Source: Mycolicibacter minnesotensis
GTDB lineage: Bacteria > Actinomycetota > Actinomycetes > Mycobacteriales > Mycobacteriaceae
Reading direction: 5' to 3'
Length of the DNA: 64,000 nt
NCBI RefSeq assembly: GCF_010731755.1
Contig: NZ_AP022589.1
Coordinates: 620,001-684,000, forward strand
A model generated the notes under the pieces. That model was not told the origin of the DNA, searched no databases, and was given only the letters and a program-made list of their open reading frames with translations. Of this stretch, positions 9,751 through 16,814 are shown piece after piece; the stretch's first letter is position 1; the number at the start of each line of letters is the position of its first letter. The position numbers and the translations under genes are program-made.

Positions 9751-10713
9751 GTGCGTGCCGTGCTGATCGTCAACCCCAATGCCACGTCCACCACGCCCGC
9801 GGGCCGAGATCTCCTCGCTCACGCGCTCAAAAGTCGCCTCGACCTGACCGTGGTGCACACCGACTATCACGGTCACGCCAACGAGATCGGTCAGGCCGCA
9901 TGCCGTGACGGTGTCGACCTGGTGATCGCGCACGGCGGCGATGGGACCGTGCACGGTCTGGTCAACGGCATGCTCGGGGCGCCCGGCGCGCGGCCGCCGG
10001 CGAATCTGCCGGCGGTGGCGGTGGTGCCCGGCGGGTCGGCCAACGTCTTCGCCCGCTCGCTCGGGATCGCGGCCGACCCGATCGCCGCCACCAACCAGCT
10101 CATCGAGTTGATCAATCCGCCGGGCGGGCCCGCCTGGCGCCGGATCGGTCTCATCGACTGCGGCGAACGGTGGTCGGTACTCAACGCGGGCATGGGCGTC
10201 GACGGCGAGGTGGTGGCCGCGGTGGAGGCCGAACGGGAGAAGGGCCACGTCGTCACCCCGCTGCGCTATATCCGGGCCGCGGTCCCTGCGGTGCTGGCCA
10301 CCGCCCGCCGGCCACCGACGCTGACGCTGCACATGGGCGACGACCCGCCCGTCGACGGGGTGCATCTCGTCTTTGTCTCGAACTGCGCGCCGTGGACCTA
10401 TGCCGACGACCGGAGCGTGTGGACCAACCCCGACACCACCTTCGAGTCGGGAATGGGCGTATTCGCGACCACCAGCATGAAAGTTCTACCCACACTGAGG
10501 CTAGTTCGGCAGATGCTGGCGAAACGACCGAAGCTGCGCGCCAAGCAGCTGATCCGCAACGACGACGTGGCCACACTGCACGTGGATGCGGGCGACACAC
10601 CGATAGCGACGCAGATTGATGGCGAATATCTGGGCCTGCGTACCACAATGACGTTCCGGGCCGTCCCTGATGCATTGAGCGTGGTCGCCCCACCGGCAAA
10701 TAAATCCCGCTGA
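9751..10713 (+). CDS. Diacylglycerol/sphingosine-kinase-family lipid kinase (Rv3218-like)
   Basis: A 320-residue protein of the diacylglycerol kinase catalytic-domain family. It opens with VLIVNPNATSTT, has the glycine-rich nucleotide-binding motif AHGGDGTVHGLVNGM near residues 63-75 and the downstream VVPGGSANVFARSLG. Members phosphorylate lipid hydroxyls; the specific lipid is unknown. The C-terminal half has the family's beta-sandwich (QIDGEYLGL). The GTG start follows a -10-like hexamer closely. It ends 252 bp before whiB1. Position matches Rv3218. Confidence 0.88.
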   Translation: MRAVLIVNPNATSTTPAGRDLLAHALKSRLDLTVVHTDYHGHANEIGQAACRDGVDLVIAHGGDGTVHGLVNGMLGAPGARPPANLPAVAVVPGGSANVFARSLGIAADPIAATNQLIELINPPGGPAWRRIGLIDCGERWSVLNAGMGVDGEVVAAVEAEREKGHVVTPLRYIRAAVPAVLATARRPPTLTLHMGDDPPVDGVHLVFVSNCAPWTYADDRSVWTNPDTTFESGMGVFATTSMKVLPTLRLVRQMLAKRPKLRAKQLIRNDDVATLHVDAGDTPIATQIDGEYLGLRTTMTFRAVPDALSVVAPPANKSR

Positions 10714-10807
10714 CCTGCGGAGATATCGCCCAAATCGGTCAATGAGCGCACAGTTAAGCCCACTGTAGTACACGCCCGCGGGCACGCTCGGAGCAGCCCC
10801 GCGCAAA

Positions 10808-10823
10808 CGTGACGTTGACCACG
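10808..10823 (+). promoter_or_regulatory. CRP-type operator upstream of whiB1
   Basis: CGTGA-CGTTGA-CCACG matches the CRP half-site pattern GTGA-N6-(T/C)CAC. It is centred about 23 bp upstream of a TTGACA hexamer. whiB1 of M. tuberculosis is known to be controlled by the cAMP receptor protein Rv3676 from a site in this place; conservation of that control here is an inference. Confidence 0.6.
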
Positions 10824-10838
10824 TGATAAAGCGCACCC

Positions 10839-10866
10839 TTGACATCTGTCCAGGCTGTGACACGAT
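10839..10866 (+). promoter_or_regulatory. Candidate whiB1 promoter
   Basis: TTGACA at 10839-10844 is followed after 16 bp by CACGAT at 10861-10866. This would give a 5' leader of roughly 90 nt. The -35 is strong and the -10 is weak, consistent with an activated promoter. Confidence 0.45.
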
Positions 10867-10965
10867 CGAGCGATCGGATGCAAGCCGTATTGATTTCTTG
10901 CGCCGCTTATACACAGACGAAAAGCACTAGCGCAACGCTGCGCGCAAAGTAAGGAGTTGGAAGCC

Positions 10966-11220
10966 ATGGATTGGCGCCACAAGGCGGTCTGTCGCGACGA
11001 GGACCCGGAGCTGTTCTTCCCGGTGGGAAACAGTGGGCCGGCTCTCGCCCAGATTGCTTCCGCTAAGCAGGTCTGCACCCGTTGCTCGGTAGTGACCGAG
11101 TGCCTGACCTGGGCGCTGGAGACCGGCCAGGACGCCGGCGTGTGGGGCGGCATGAGCGAGGACGAGCGCCGCGCACTCAAGCGCCGCAACGCCCGCACCC
11201 GGGCCCGCAGCGGGGTCTAA
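10966..11220 (+). CDS. whiB1: WhiB1 iron-sulfur transcription factor
   Basis: An 84-residue Wbl protein. The four [4Fe-4S] ligands are Cys9, Cys37, Cys40 and Cys46, in the expected C-X27-C-X2-C-X5-C arrangement. The GVWGG turn is at 58-62 and the C-terminus is basic and DNA-binding (KRRNARTRARSG). WhiB1 is an NO-responsive regulator, essential in M. tuberculosis, that binds the principal sigma factor. AAGGAG at 10951-10956 supports the ATG at 10966 rather than the in-frame ATG three codons upstream, which would overlap it. A strong terminator follows. Confidence 0.97.
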   Translation: MDWRHKAVCRDEDPELFFPVGNSGPALAQIASAKQVCTRCSVVTECLTWALETGQDAGVWGGMSEDERRALKRRNARTRARSGV

Positions 11221-11230
11221 TCCCGCCGAG

Positions 11231-11272
11231 AAAACGACGCGGCCCCGACTTTGGTCGGGGCCGCGTCGTTTT
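11231..11272. terminator. Strong bidirectional intrinsic terminator
   Basis: A perfect 19-bp inverted repeat (11231-11249 with 11254-11272) with a 4-nt loop TTTG. The stem starts AAAACGACG and ends CGTCGTTTT, giving a T-run in both directions. It separates whiB1 from the convergent pdtaS. Confidence 0.9.
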
Positions 11273-11293
11273 GTGTCGGGACTGGTCAGCGCC

Positions 11294-12790
11294 TCACAAC
11301 GCCTGACGGAGCCGGCGCCCCCCGACCGGAATGCGCAGCACCATCTCGGTCCCCCCACCTGGCGCGTCCTGTGCGGTCAACGTGCCATTGAGGTCCGCCG
11401 ACACCAGCGTGTTGACGATCTGCAAGCCGAGCTGGTCAGAGGTTTCCAGGCGAAATCCCTCCGGCAGCCCGTGGCCGTCGTCGTGGACCACAACGTCGAG
11501 CCAACGCGCCGAGCGTTCCGCACGTATCGTGACGGCGCGCCGATCGGCGTCCGCGGAGAAAGCGTGCTCGATCGCGTTCTGCACGAGTTCGGTGATCACC
11601 ATGATCAGCGCGGTGGCCCGATCGGCATCAAGCGATCCGATCGATCCGTCGCGCGCGACATGGATCGGGATATCGACGCTGGCAACGTCATTCATCATCG
11701 GCAGGATGCGGTCGACAACCTTGTCGAGGTTTACCACCTCGTCGACCGACATCGACAGTGCGTCGTGGACCAGCGCGATCGAGGACACCCGTCGCACCGA
11801 CTCCAACAGCGCCTCGCGCCCTTCGGTGCTGGCCGTGCGGCGCGCCTGCAGACGCAGCAACGCCGCCACGGTCTGCAGGTTGTTCTTCACGCGGTGATGG
11901 ATCTCGCGGATCGTGGCGTCCTTGGACAGCAGCGCGCGGTCGCGTCGCTTCACCTCGGTGACATCGCGAACCAGTATGGCCGCCCCCGCAGGTTGGCCGT
12001 GGACGATCAGGGGCAGGGTGCGCAGCAGGACCACCGCGCCGGCGGCGTCCACCTCGAACCGCATGCTCGCTCCCCCCGACAGCGACTCCCGCACGTGTTC
12101 GGCCAATTCGTGCGCCTCGAACGGGTCGGAGATCAGGGGCCGGGTGACGGCGACCAGGTCGTGGCCGGCCAGCTCGGCGGCCAAGCCCATCCGGTGGTAG
12201 GCCGACACCGCGTTGGGGCTGGCGTAGCGCACGGTGCCGTCGACGGCCAGCCGGATGAATCCGTCGCCGACTCGCGGGCTGGAACGCGACACGGCGATGT
12301 CGCCGACATCGGGGAAGGTGCCCTCAGACAGCATGTGCAGCAGATCGGCCGCGCAATCCAGGTAGGCCGCTTCCAGCCGGCTGGATGCCCGGCCGCCCGT
12401 CAGTGCGGTCTGATGGGTCAGCACTGCCACGATCCGGTCACCATGCCGAATCGGCACAGCTTCCATGTTGCGTTGTCCAGCAGCGCCTTCGGAACCTTCC
12501 CGCCAAATCTTTCCCGACTCGAATGCCGCGACCGCTAACGGCATCGAGTCCTGCACGGCGACCGTTCCCACAGCGTCGCTGAGCAACACCGTGGGGGCGG
12601 TGTTGGGCCGGCACTGCGCCACGCATACCAGCGCGCCATCGACGTCGGGGTCGCGGCGCACCCACATCAAGTAGTCGGCGAACGACAAGTCCGCCAGCAG
12701 CTGCCACTCCCCCACCACGGCATGCAGGTGGTCCACCGCGCTACCGGGCAATACGGTGTGTTCGGCTAGCAGATCGCCGAGAGTGGACAT
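11294..12790 (-). CDS. pdtaS: Sensor histidine kinase PdtaS
   Basis: A 498-residue soluble kinase without membrane segments. It has an N-terminal GAF-like region (about 1-150), a PAS-like domain (about 170-280), the HisKA_2 dimerisation helix REIHHRVKNNLQTVAALLRLQ with the phospho-accepting His near 298, and a HATPase domain with HDDGHGLPEG. PdtaS signals to the antiterminator response regulator PdtaR, encoded elsewhere. The M. tuberculosis homologue is Rv3220c, which takes part in NO and copper sensing. It is convergent with whiB1 across the terminator. Confidence 0.93.
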   Translation of the reverse strand: MSTLGDLLAEHTVLPGSAVDHLHAVVGEWQLLADLSFADYLMWVRRDPDVDGALVCVAQCRPNTAPTVLLSDAVGTVAVQDSMPLAVAAFESGKIWREGSEGAAGQRNMEAVPIRHGDRIVAVLTHQTALTGGRASSRLEAAYLDCAADLLHMLSEGTFPDVGDIAVSRSSPRVGDGFIRLAVDGTVRYASPNAVSAYHRMGLAAELAGHDLVAVTRPLISDPFEAHELAEHVRESLSGGASMRFEVDAAGAVVLLRTLPLIVHGQPAGAAILVRDVTEVKRRDRALLSKDATIREIHHRVKNNLQTVAALLRLQARRTASTEGREALLESVRRVSSIALVHDALSMSVDEVVNLDKVVDRILPMMNDVASVDIPIHVARDGSIGSLDADRATALIMVITELVQNAIEHAFSADADRRAVTIRAERSARWLDVVVHDDGHGLPEGFRLETSDQLGLQIVNTLVSADLNGTLTAQDAPGGGTEMVLRIPVGGRRLRQAL

Positions 12791-12822
12791 CGGTCAGATG
12801 ACGCCGTTGCGACCGGCTGCGT

Positions 12823-13038
12823 TCAGCTGATCACGGCGATGAGGTCGCCGGCCTGGATCACGTCACCGACCTGCACGGCCACCTCGCTGATGGTCCCCGC
12901 AGTCTCAGCCAGCACCGGGATCTCCATCTTCATCGACTCCAGCAACACCACGGTGTCACCTTCGTTGATCAGGTCGCCCTCGTGGACCACGACTTCGAGC
13001 ACGCTGGCCACGATCTCCGCGCGAACGTCCTCGGCCAT
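12823..13038 (-). CDS. Small biotinyl/lipoyl carrier protein (TB7.3-like)
   Basis: A 71-residue single-domain biotinyl carrier. The modified lysine is in ESMKMEIPV, preceded by VLLES and followed by a repeated hammerhead fold ending VIQAGDLIAVIS. It corresponds to TB7.3 (Rv3221c). I chose the ATG at 13038 (MAEDVRAEIV), preceded by GAGG at good spacing; in-frame starts five and six codons upstream exist. It ends 32 bp before the pdtaS start and is likely co-transcribed with it. No carboxylase gene is adjacent, so the acceptor enzyme is unknown. Confidence 0.9.
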   Translation of the reverse strand: MAEDVRAEIVASVLEVVVHEGDLINEGDTVVLLESMKMEIPVLAETAGTISEVAVQVGDVIQAGDLIAVIS

Positions 13039-13300
13039 CTTCACCTCGTTCATCACCCTGCCAACGATTGCATAAGCCCAAAAAGCTTGGACCTATCGAA
13101 CCACAAGCCCGCCGGCGGTTGAGCACGGCGCTCGGGTAAGTGAACTCCAAGATAATTAAGAGGACTTAGAGAGTTCGATCTGTGATCATGTCGTGTTTCT
13201 GCTGTGACAATTGCATAGCACCGTTACTCGAGTGTTTTTAACGCGTGACGAAACCGCCGTGACGCGGCACAAGTCGACATCGAACTTGAGGAGTACCGCG

Positions 13301-13816
13301 TTGTCTGTAAACCGTCTTACACAGCCCCGTGTCCGGCTGACCCTGGTGTGCGCCGGCGCGATGGCGCTGGCAACGCTGGGGTTCGGCGTCGCCTCCGCCA
13401 AGGCAGCCCCAGCCCTGATTGATGACCAGATGCCGATTCCGGCTCCGATCAGCTCCCCGGCCCCCCTCGGCGCCCCCAGCCCGCTGGGCGTACCCGGCGC
13501 ACTCGGCGCCCCCAGCCCGCTGGGCGTACCCGGCGCACTCGGCGCCCCCAGCCCCCTGGGCGTACCCGGATCTGCCGTCGGAGGCTCCTCAGCCGGCGTG
13601 AACGCCGCGAACTCATTCCTGCAGGCGTTGAATGGCATGCTCAACCGCGTCGTCCCCGGCGTGGGGTCGATCATGCCCACCGATGTCAGTGCGCTGACGC
13701 CGCCTGGTGCGCCCATGTCCGCAGGGCCTGCCCTGGAGACCCCGCCCGCCCCGGCGACGCCTCCGGCCCTGGTTCCGCAGACCCTGGCAGGCGCTCGGAA
13801 CTTCTCGGTGCACTAA
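13301..13816 (+). CDS. Secreted Pro/Gly/Leu repeat protein
   Basis: A 171-residue protein from a TTG start with GAGGAG 7 nt upstream. A Sec signal peptide is clear: RVRLTLVCAGAMALATLGFG followed by an ASAKA-AP cleavage site near residue 37. The mature protein begins with a Pro-rich stretch and three 12-residue repeats (GAPSPLGVPGAL). A short region with NAANSFLQALNGMLNRVVPG and a Pro/Ala-rich tail follow. I do not recognise a family and no catalytic motif is visible. It may be a cell-wall or extracellular protein. The frame is open further upstream but without start signals. Confidence 0.75.
   Translation: MSVNRLTQPRVRLTLVCAGAMALATLGFGVASAKAAPALIDDQMPIPAPISSPAPLGAPSPLGVPGALGAPSPLGVPGALGAPSPLGVPGSAVGGSSAGVNAANSFLQALNGMLNRVVPGVGSIMPTDVSALTPPGAPMSAGPALETPPAPATPPALVPQTLAGARNFSVH
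13469..13576 (+). repeat. Three tandem 36-bp coding repeats
   Basis: Units 13469-13504 and 13505-13540 are identical; 13541-13576 differs near its middle and at its end. Each unit encodes GAPSPLGVPG plus two residues. Because 36 is a multiple of three, copy-number change would keep the frame. Confidence 0.9.
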
Positions 13817-13826
13817 GGCGGTGAGT

Positions 13827-13852
13827 CGGCCGTCGGATTCGCCCGACGGCCG
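13827..13852 (+). terminator. Hairpin after the secreted protein gene
   Basis: CGGCCGTCGG and CCGACGGCCG form a perfect 10-bp stem with a 6-nt loop, 10 bp after the stop codon. It lacks a T-run, as many mycobacterial terminators do. Confidence 0.6.
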
Positions 13853-14061
13853 GCTACACCGGCCAAGTCATCAGTGTTGCGCCGCAACGACCGCGTCCAA
13901 CACCTCGAGTCAAAGCCCGGTGTGGCGACGGCTTCAATCCGCAGATGGCCGGTTTACCGCCATTTTTCCGCCCAGGCAGACCGGTCATCCGCGCGCGATT
14001 ATTGCCACACCCCGTCGTGTGAGAGACTGGTCAGTCAGAAGATCTGCTAGGAGGAGCCACC

Positions 14062-14151
14062 ATGGCCAAGCGAGGCCGCAAGAAGCGCGACCGCAAGCAC
14101 AGCAAGGCAAACCACGGCAAGCGGCCCAACGCCGGCTCGAAGTCCGTATAA
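14062..14151 (+). CDS. 50S ribosomal protein bL37
   Basis: A 29-codon gene, far below usual gene-finding limits. It encodes a strongly basic peptide starting MAKRGRKKRDRKHSKANHGK. This matches the mycobacterial ribosomal protein bL37 seen in cryo-EM structures of the 50S subunit, where it binds 23S rRNA. AGGAGGAG at 14050-14057 provides a near-ideal ribosome binding site. A Rho-independent-type hairpin lies 70 bp downstream. The five residues GSKSV at the end extend slightly past the length I recall for bL37. Confidence 0.88.
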   Translation: MAKRGRKKRDRKHSKANHGKRPNAGSKSV

Positions 14152-14223
14152 ACCTGGCCGACCCAGCCACTCAACCTCGGCCCGCCGAGGGCTGGACTGT
14201 CCGCAAGGTGTGAAGCTCTACCC

Positions 14224-14256
14224 AAACCGCCCAGGCTCGTCGAGCCCGGGCGGTTT
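14224..14256. terminator. Intrinsic terminator between bL37 and rshA
   Basis: AAACCGCCC (14224-14232) pairs with GGGCGGTTT (14248-14256). An inner GGCTC/GAGCC stem extends it past one mismatch. TTTCTT follows on the plus strand, and the A/T-rich ends could serve the convergent sigH-rshA transcript too. Confidence 0.8.
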
Positions 14257-14272
14257 CTTCATCGGACGTGAT

Positions 14273-14584
14273 CTACTCGCCCGCGGGGAACGTCCCGTGA
14301 ACAATGGTGGTGCGGCTGATCTCCAGCCGCACCCGTTCGTACAGATGCCGCGGCGCCTTGTCACCACTGCACTTGCGGGCGATCAGCGTCTTGATCTGCT
14401 CCTCCACCCCATAGTGCCGCAGACAACCCGGGCACTCTTCGAGGTGCTGGCGCAGCTTGGCCTTGGTCTCGGCGGTGCATTCGCCGTCGAGCAGCGTCCA
14501 CACCTCGGCGATCACCTCTGAGCAGTCGGCGTGGGATCCGCCGGCCGCGGGGGACGTGTTGCAGTCCTGCGGGTGCTCGGTCAC
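14273..14584 (-). CDS. rshA: Anti-sigma factor RshA
   Basis: A 103-residue zinc-binding anti-sigma factor. The ZAS motif is His47-x3-Cys51-x2-Cys54 (HLEECPGC), with Cys21 as the likely upstream ligand. RshA holds SigH inactive in the reduced cytoplasm and releases it under oxidative or heat stress. Its ATG overlaps the sigH stop codon by 4 bp, so the pair is translationally coupled. Confidence 0.94.
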   Translation of the reverse strand: MTEHPQDCNTSPAAGGSHADCSEVIAEVWTLLDGECTAETKAKLRQHLEECPGCLRHYGVEEQIKTLIARKCSGDKAPRHLYERVRLEISRTTIVHGTFPAGE

Positions 14585-15330
14585 GACGACACCTCCTCGG
14601 ATTCCTGCCCGTCGCGGATAAATCCACGGTCGCGGGCGACATCGGCCAGCAGACTTCGCAACTGGCGTCTTCCGCGGTGCAGGCGCGACATCACTGTGCC
14701 GATCGGCGTATCCATGATCTCGGCGATCTCCTTGTACGGGAATCCTTCGACGTCGGCGTAGTACACCGCCATCCGGAACTCTTCGGGCAGCTGCTGCAGC
14801 GCCTCTTTGATCTCGGTGTCGGGCAACGATTCCAAAGCCTCGACCTCCGCCGAGCGAAGACCGGTCGACGAATGCTCGGCGGTGGCCGCCAGCTGCCAGT
14901 CGGTGATCTCATCGGTCGGGTACTCGGCAGGCTGACGCTGCTTCTTGCGGTAGCCGTTGATGTAGGTGTTGGTCAGAATGCGGTACAGCCACGCCTTGAG
15001 GTTGGTGCCCTCCCGAAACGAGCGAAATCCGGCGTAGGCCTTGACCATGGTCTCCTGCAACAGATCTTCGGCATCGGCGGGATTGCGCGTCATGCGCAAC
15101 GCGCCACCATAGAGCTGATCGAGCAGCGGGATCGCGTCTCGTTCGAACCGCGCGGTCAGCTGCTGATCGGTCTCATCAGACCGGACAGGGCCCGTGGATT
15201 CAGCAGAAGCCTTAGACCCGATACCACTCTCGCCGTCAGCCATCTCGATCGCCGCAGTCCCTTCTGTCGCGGTGCCCGCAACCCGTCCAGCCATGGGCTC
15301 GACTTCCAGCAGATCGATTGTCGCTGACAC
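14581..15330 (-). CDS. sigH: ECF sigma factor SigH
   Basis: A 249-residue group-4 sigma factor. Region 2 spans [21 protein letters not shown] to [15 protein letters not shown] and region 4 spans [17 protein letters not shown] to [14 protein letters not shown]. It directs the thiol-oxidative and heat stress response. The GTG at 15330 has AAGGAG 5 nt upstream. An internal ATG at 15243 (MADGESGIG) would give about 220 residues, closer to the M. tuberculosis length, so two starts are possible. A SigH-type promoter lies 70 bp upstream. Confidence 0.95.
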   Translation of the reverse strand: MSATIDLLEVEPMAGRVAGTATEGTAAIEMADGESGIGSKASAESTGPVRSDETDQQLTARFERDAIPLLDQLYGGALRMTRNPADAEDLLQETMVKAYAGFRSFREGTNLKAWLYRILTNTYINGYRKKQRQPAEYPTDEITDWQLAATAEHSSTGLRSAEVEALESLPDTEIKEALQQLPEEFRMAVYYADVEGFPYKEIAEIMDTPIGTVMSRLHRGRRQLRSLLADVARDRGFIRDGQESEEVSS

Positions 15331-15399
15331 CCGGACTCCTTCCCGATCCTAGGACCGCGATCACCGCCCGTATGCAGCGACCACGCAACTGCCCTAGTC

Positions 15400-15426
15400 A
15401 ACAGCGTCGGCCACCGAGGTAATTCC
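15400..15426 (-). promoter_or_regulatory. SigH-dependent autoregulatory promoter
   Basis: On the minus strand GGAAT (15422-15426) is followed after 19 bp by GTT (15400-15402), matching the SigH/SigR consensus GGAA(C/T)-N18-20-GTT. Transcription from here would reach the sigH GTG after about 60 nt. Autoregulation of sigH is known in mycobacteria. Confidence 0.75.
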
Positions 15427-15431
15427 CGCCG

Positions 15432-15437
15432 TATCCT
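15432..15437 (+). promoter_or_regulatory. Candidate -10 for a leaderless ybaK transcript
   Basis: TATCCT ends 6 nt before the GTG at 15444. This spacing places the transcription start on the start codon. It abuts the divergent sigH promoter, so the two promoters share about 40 bp. Confidence 0.5.
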
Positions 15438-15443
15438 TACCCG

Positions 15444-15941
15444 GTGAGTCGCGCGGCAACCCCGGCTATCGCTGCATTGATCGCCGCACAGGTCCCCCAC
15501 GAAGTGCTGCGCTACCGACATGATCCAGATCGACAGTCGTTCGGAGCAGAGGCCGTTGAACAGCTGGCCGACGCCGGCCCGGCCGGTGTGCGACCCGAAC
15601 AGATCTTCAAGACATTGATCGTCGCCCTCCCGCGGGGCCTGGGGGTCGCGGTGCTGCCGGTGCCGGCGAAGCTGTCACTGAAGGCGGTTGCCGCAGCGCT
15701 CGGCGTGCCCAAGGTGACCATGGCCGACCCCATGGCGGCGCAAAGATCGACCGGCTACGTGTTGGGCGGTATCTCACCGCTGGGGCAGCGCAAAGCCCTG
15801 CCGACGGTGGTGGACGCTTCGGCTCTCGACTTCGATCGGGTGCTCTGTAGCGCGGGGCAACGCGGCTGCGACGTGGCGTTGGCGCCCGCGGATCTGATCC
15901 GCTTGACGGCTGCGTTGACCGCCGACGTTCAGGCCCACTGA
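15444..15941 (+). CDS. ybaK: YbaK-type Cys-tRNA(Pro) deacylase
   Basis: A 165-residue member of the YbaK/EbsC editing family, which hydrolyses Cys-tRNA(Pro) mischarged by prolyl-tRNA synthetase. Family features are EQIFKTLIVALPRGL (catalytic lysine region), VTMADPMAAQRSTGYVLGGISPLGQRKALPTVVD and the C-terminal GQRGCDVALAPADL. The gene is complete. As I recall, the M. tuberculosis counterpart is broken into Rv3224A and Rv3224B. It is divergent from sigH and convergent with the STAS gene. Confidence 0.88.
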   Translation: MSRAATPAIAALIAAQVPHEVLRYRHDPDRQSFGAEAVEQLADAGPAGVRPEQIFKTLIVALPRGLGVAVLPVPAKLSLKAVAAALGVPKVTMADPMAAQRSTGYVLGGISPLGQRKALPTVVDASALDFDRVLCSAGQRGCDVALAPADLIRLTAALTADVQAH

Positions 15942-15959
15942 CCGCGCGCCCCGGCCCGT

Positions 15960-16454
15960 TCAGCCGCCCAGAACCGGCCCGGGGTCACGACGCGGCACGC
16001 GCCCGAGCGCTTCGTCGATGTTCGCGGCCAGCGACAGCTCGGAGTCGAGCCCTGCCGCGTTCACCACCCGCGTGACCACCGGCTGATCGCTGACCAGATA
16101 CAGCATGATGCCGCGGACACGGCATCGGGCCGCTTCATCGACCAGCACCGCGAACGCGCAGACAGCCATGAATTCGAGAGCCTTGGCGTCGATGACCAGC
16201 GGACCCGGAGCCACGGTCGCCGTTGCCGCCTCGGCAATCAACCGGCGCCAGAGCGCAACGTTGGAGGCATCGACGCTGCCGCCGGCGTGCACCAGCAACG
16301 CCGTGCCATCGCGTTCCACGACAGCACCCAGACGTTCCCCCGGATAGCTCGTCCCGATGCTGCACGAGAGACCGGGGCCGGCGAGGCTGGAGCTGGCAGC
16401 CACCGACGCGCCGAGAGCACAGCGGGCACGTTTACGACGTAAACCGAACGGCAT
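15960..16454 (-). CDS. STAS-domain protein with a non-canonical phospho-acceptor site
   Basis: A protein of up to 164 residues resembling anti-anti-sigma (STAS) factors, with the core from about residue 45 to 155. The strand-helix junction that normally carries D-S-S-G reads FMAVCAFAVL, so the usual phosphorylated Ser is replaced (Cys99 in this numbering). The ATG at 16454 has no clear ribosome binding site. A GTG at 16403 would give 147 residues and would move the palindrome at 16430-16444 out of the coding region. Partner sigma or anti-sigma factor is unknown. It lies downstream of csbD on the same strand, behind a terminator. Confidence 0.75.
   Translation of the reverse strand: MPFGLRRKRARCALGASVAASSSLAGPGLSCSIGTSYPGERLGAVVERDGTALLVHAGGSVDASNVALWRRLIAEAATATVAPGPLVIDAKALEFMAVCAFAVLVDEAARCRVRGIMLYLVSDQPVVTRVVNAAGLDSELSLAANIDEALGRVPRRDPGPVLGG
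16430..16444. promoter_or_regulatory. Palindromic operator, site A
   Basis: GTTTACGACGTAAAC is a 15-bp palindrome with a single central base. It overlaps codons 4-9 of the longer STAS frame or lies about 27 bp upstream of the GTG at 16403. Three related sites occur within 1.2 kb around a TetR gene. Confidence 0.65.
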
Positions 16455-16476
16455 GCGACCGAAACTACGCCGGTTT

Positions 16477-16491
16477 GTTTACGTTGTAAAC
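16477..16491. promoter_or_regulatory. Palindromic operator, site B
   Basis: GTTTACGTTGTAAAC keeps both arms of site A with one change near the centre. It lies 23 bp upstream of the ATG of the STAS gene and 47 bp (centre to centre) from site A, in the STAS promoter region. Confidence 0.65.
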
Positions 16492-16512
16492 CCGAATCTG
16501 GCTGGACGCACA

Positions 16513-16548
16513 ACGCGCCCCGCCCGAGCAGGCCCGGGCGGGGCGCGT
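16513..16548 (-). terminator. Strong hairpin terminator after csbD
   Basis: ACGCGCCCCGCCCG (16513-16526) and CGGGCGGGGCGCGT (16535-16548) form a perfect 14-bp stem with an 8-nt loop, 10 bp beyond the csbD stop on the minus strand. No long T-run follows. Confidence 0.75.
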
Positions 16549-16558
16549 CGCTGACCGC

Positions 16559-16732
16559 TCAGTCCCTGAACGCGTCCTTGATGTTCTCGCCGGCCTGCTT
16601 CAGGCTGGACTTGCCCTGATCAGCCTTGCCCTCGTTACGCAGACTGTCATTGCCGGTGACGTCACCGACCACCTCTTTGGCCTTGCCCTTGGCGTCCTGC
16701 GCAACGTTCTTGGCCTTATCTGCCAGCCCCAT
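16559..16732 (-). CDS. CsbD-family stress protein
   Basis: A 57-residue, highly charged, Lys/Asp/Gly-rich protein (MGLADKAKNVAQDAKGKAKE... then DAFRD at the end). It fits the CsbD family of general-stress proteins of unknown mechanism. GGGAGGAG 7 nt before the ATG supports the start. A SigF-type promoter precedes it and overlaps a palindromic operator. Control by SigF plus a TetR repressor is inferred from this. Confidence 0.85.
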   Translation of the reverse strand: MGLADKAKNVAQDAKGKAKEVVGDVTGNDSLRNEGKADQGKSSLKQAGENIKDAFRD

Positions 16733-16772
16733 CGTGAAGCTCCTCCCTGGTGCAACTCTTGCGACCGGGGAC

Positions 16773-16798
16773 ATACCCATGGCATTTACGACGTAAAC
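16773..16798 (-). promoter_or_regulatory. SigF-type promoter overlapping operator site C
   Basis: On the minus strand GTTT (16795-16798) is followed after 16 bp by GGGTAT (16773-16778). This matches the mycobacterial SigF consensus GTTT-N15-17-GGGTAT exactly. The palindrome ATTTACGACGTAAAC (16784-16798, site C) covers the -35 element and most of the spacer, so a bound repressor would block the promoter. Confidence 0.75.
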
Positions 16799-16814
16799 AC
16801 GTCCACGAGGCGTC

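Noticed and set aside
13469..13576. Repeat array considered as a CRISPR
   Set aside because: The units are contiguous, have no spacers and keep a reading frame.
16430..16491. Palindromes A and B read as SigF promoters
   Set aside because: No GGGTAT-like -10 lies 15-17 bp from either GTTT on the minus strand; the best match is GGCGTA. Operator sites explain them better.
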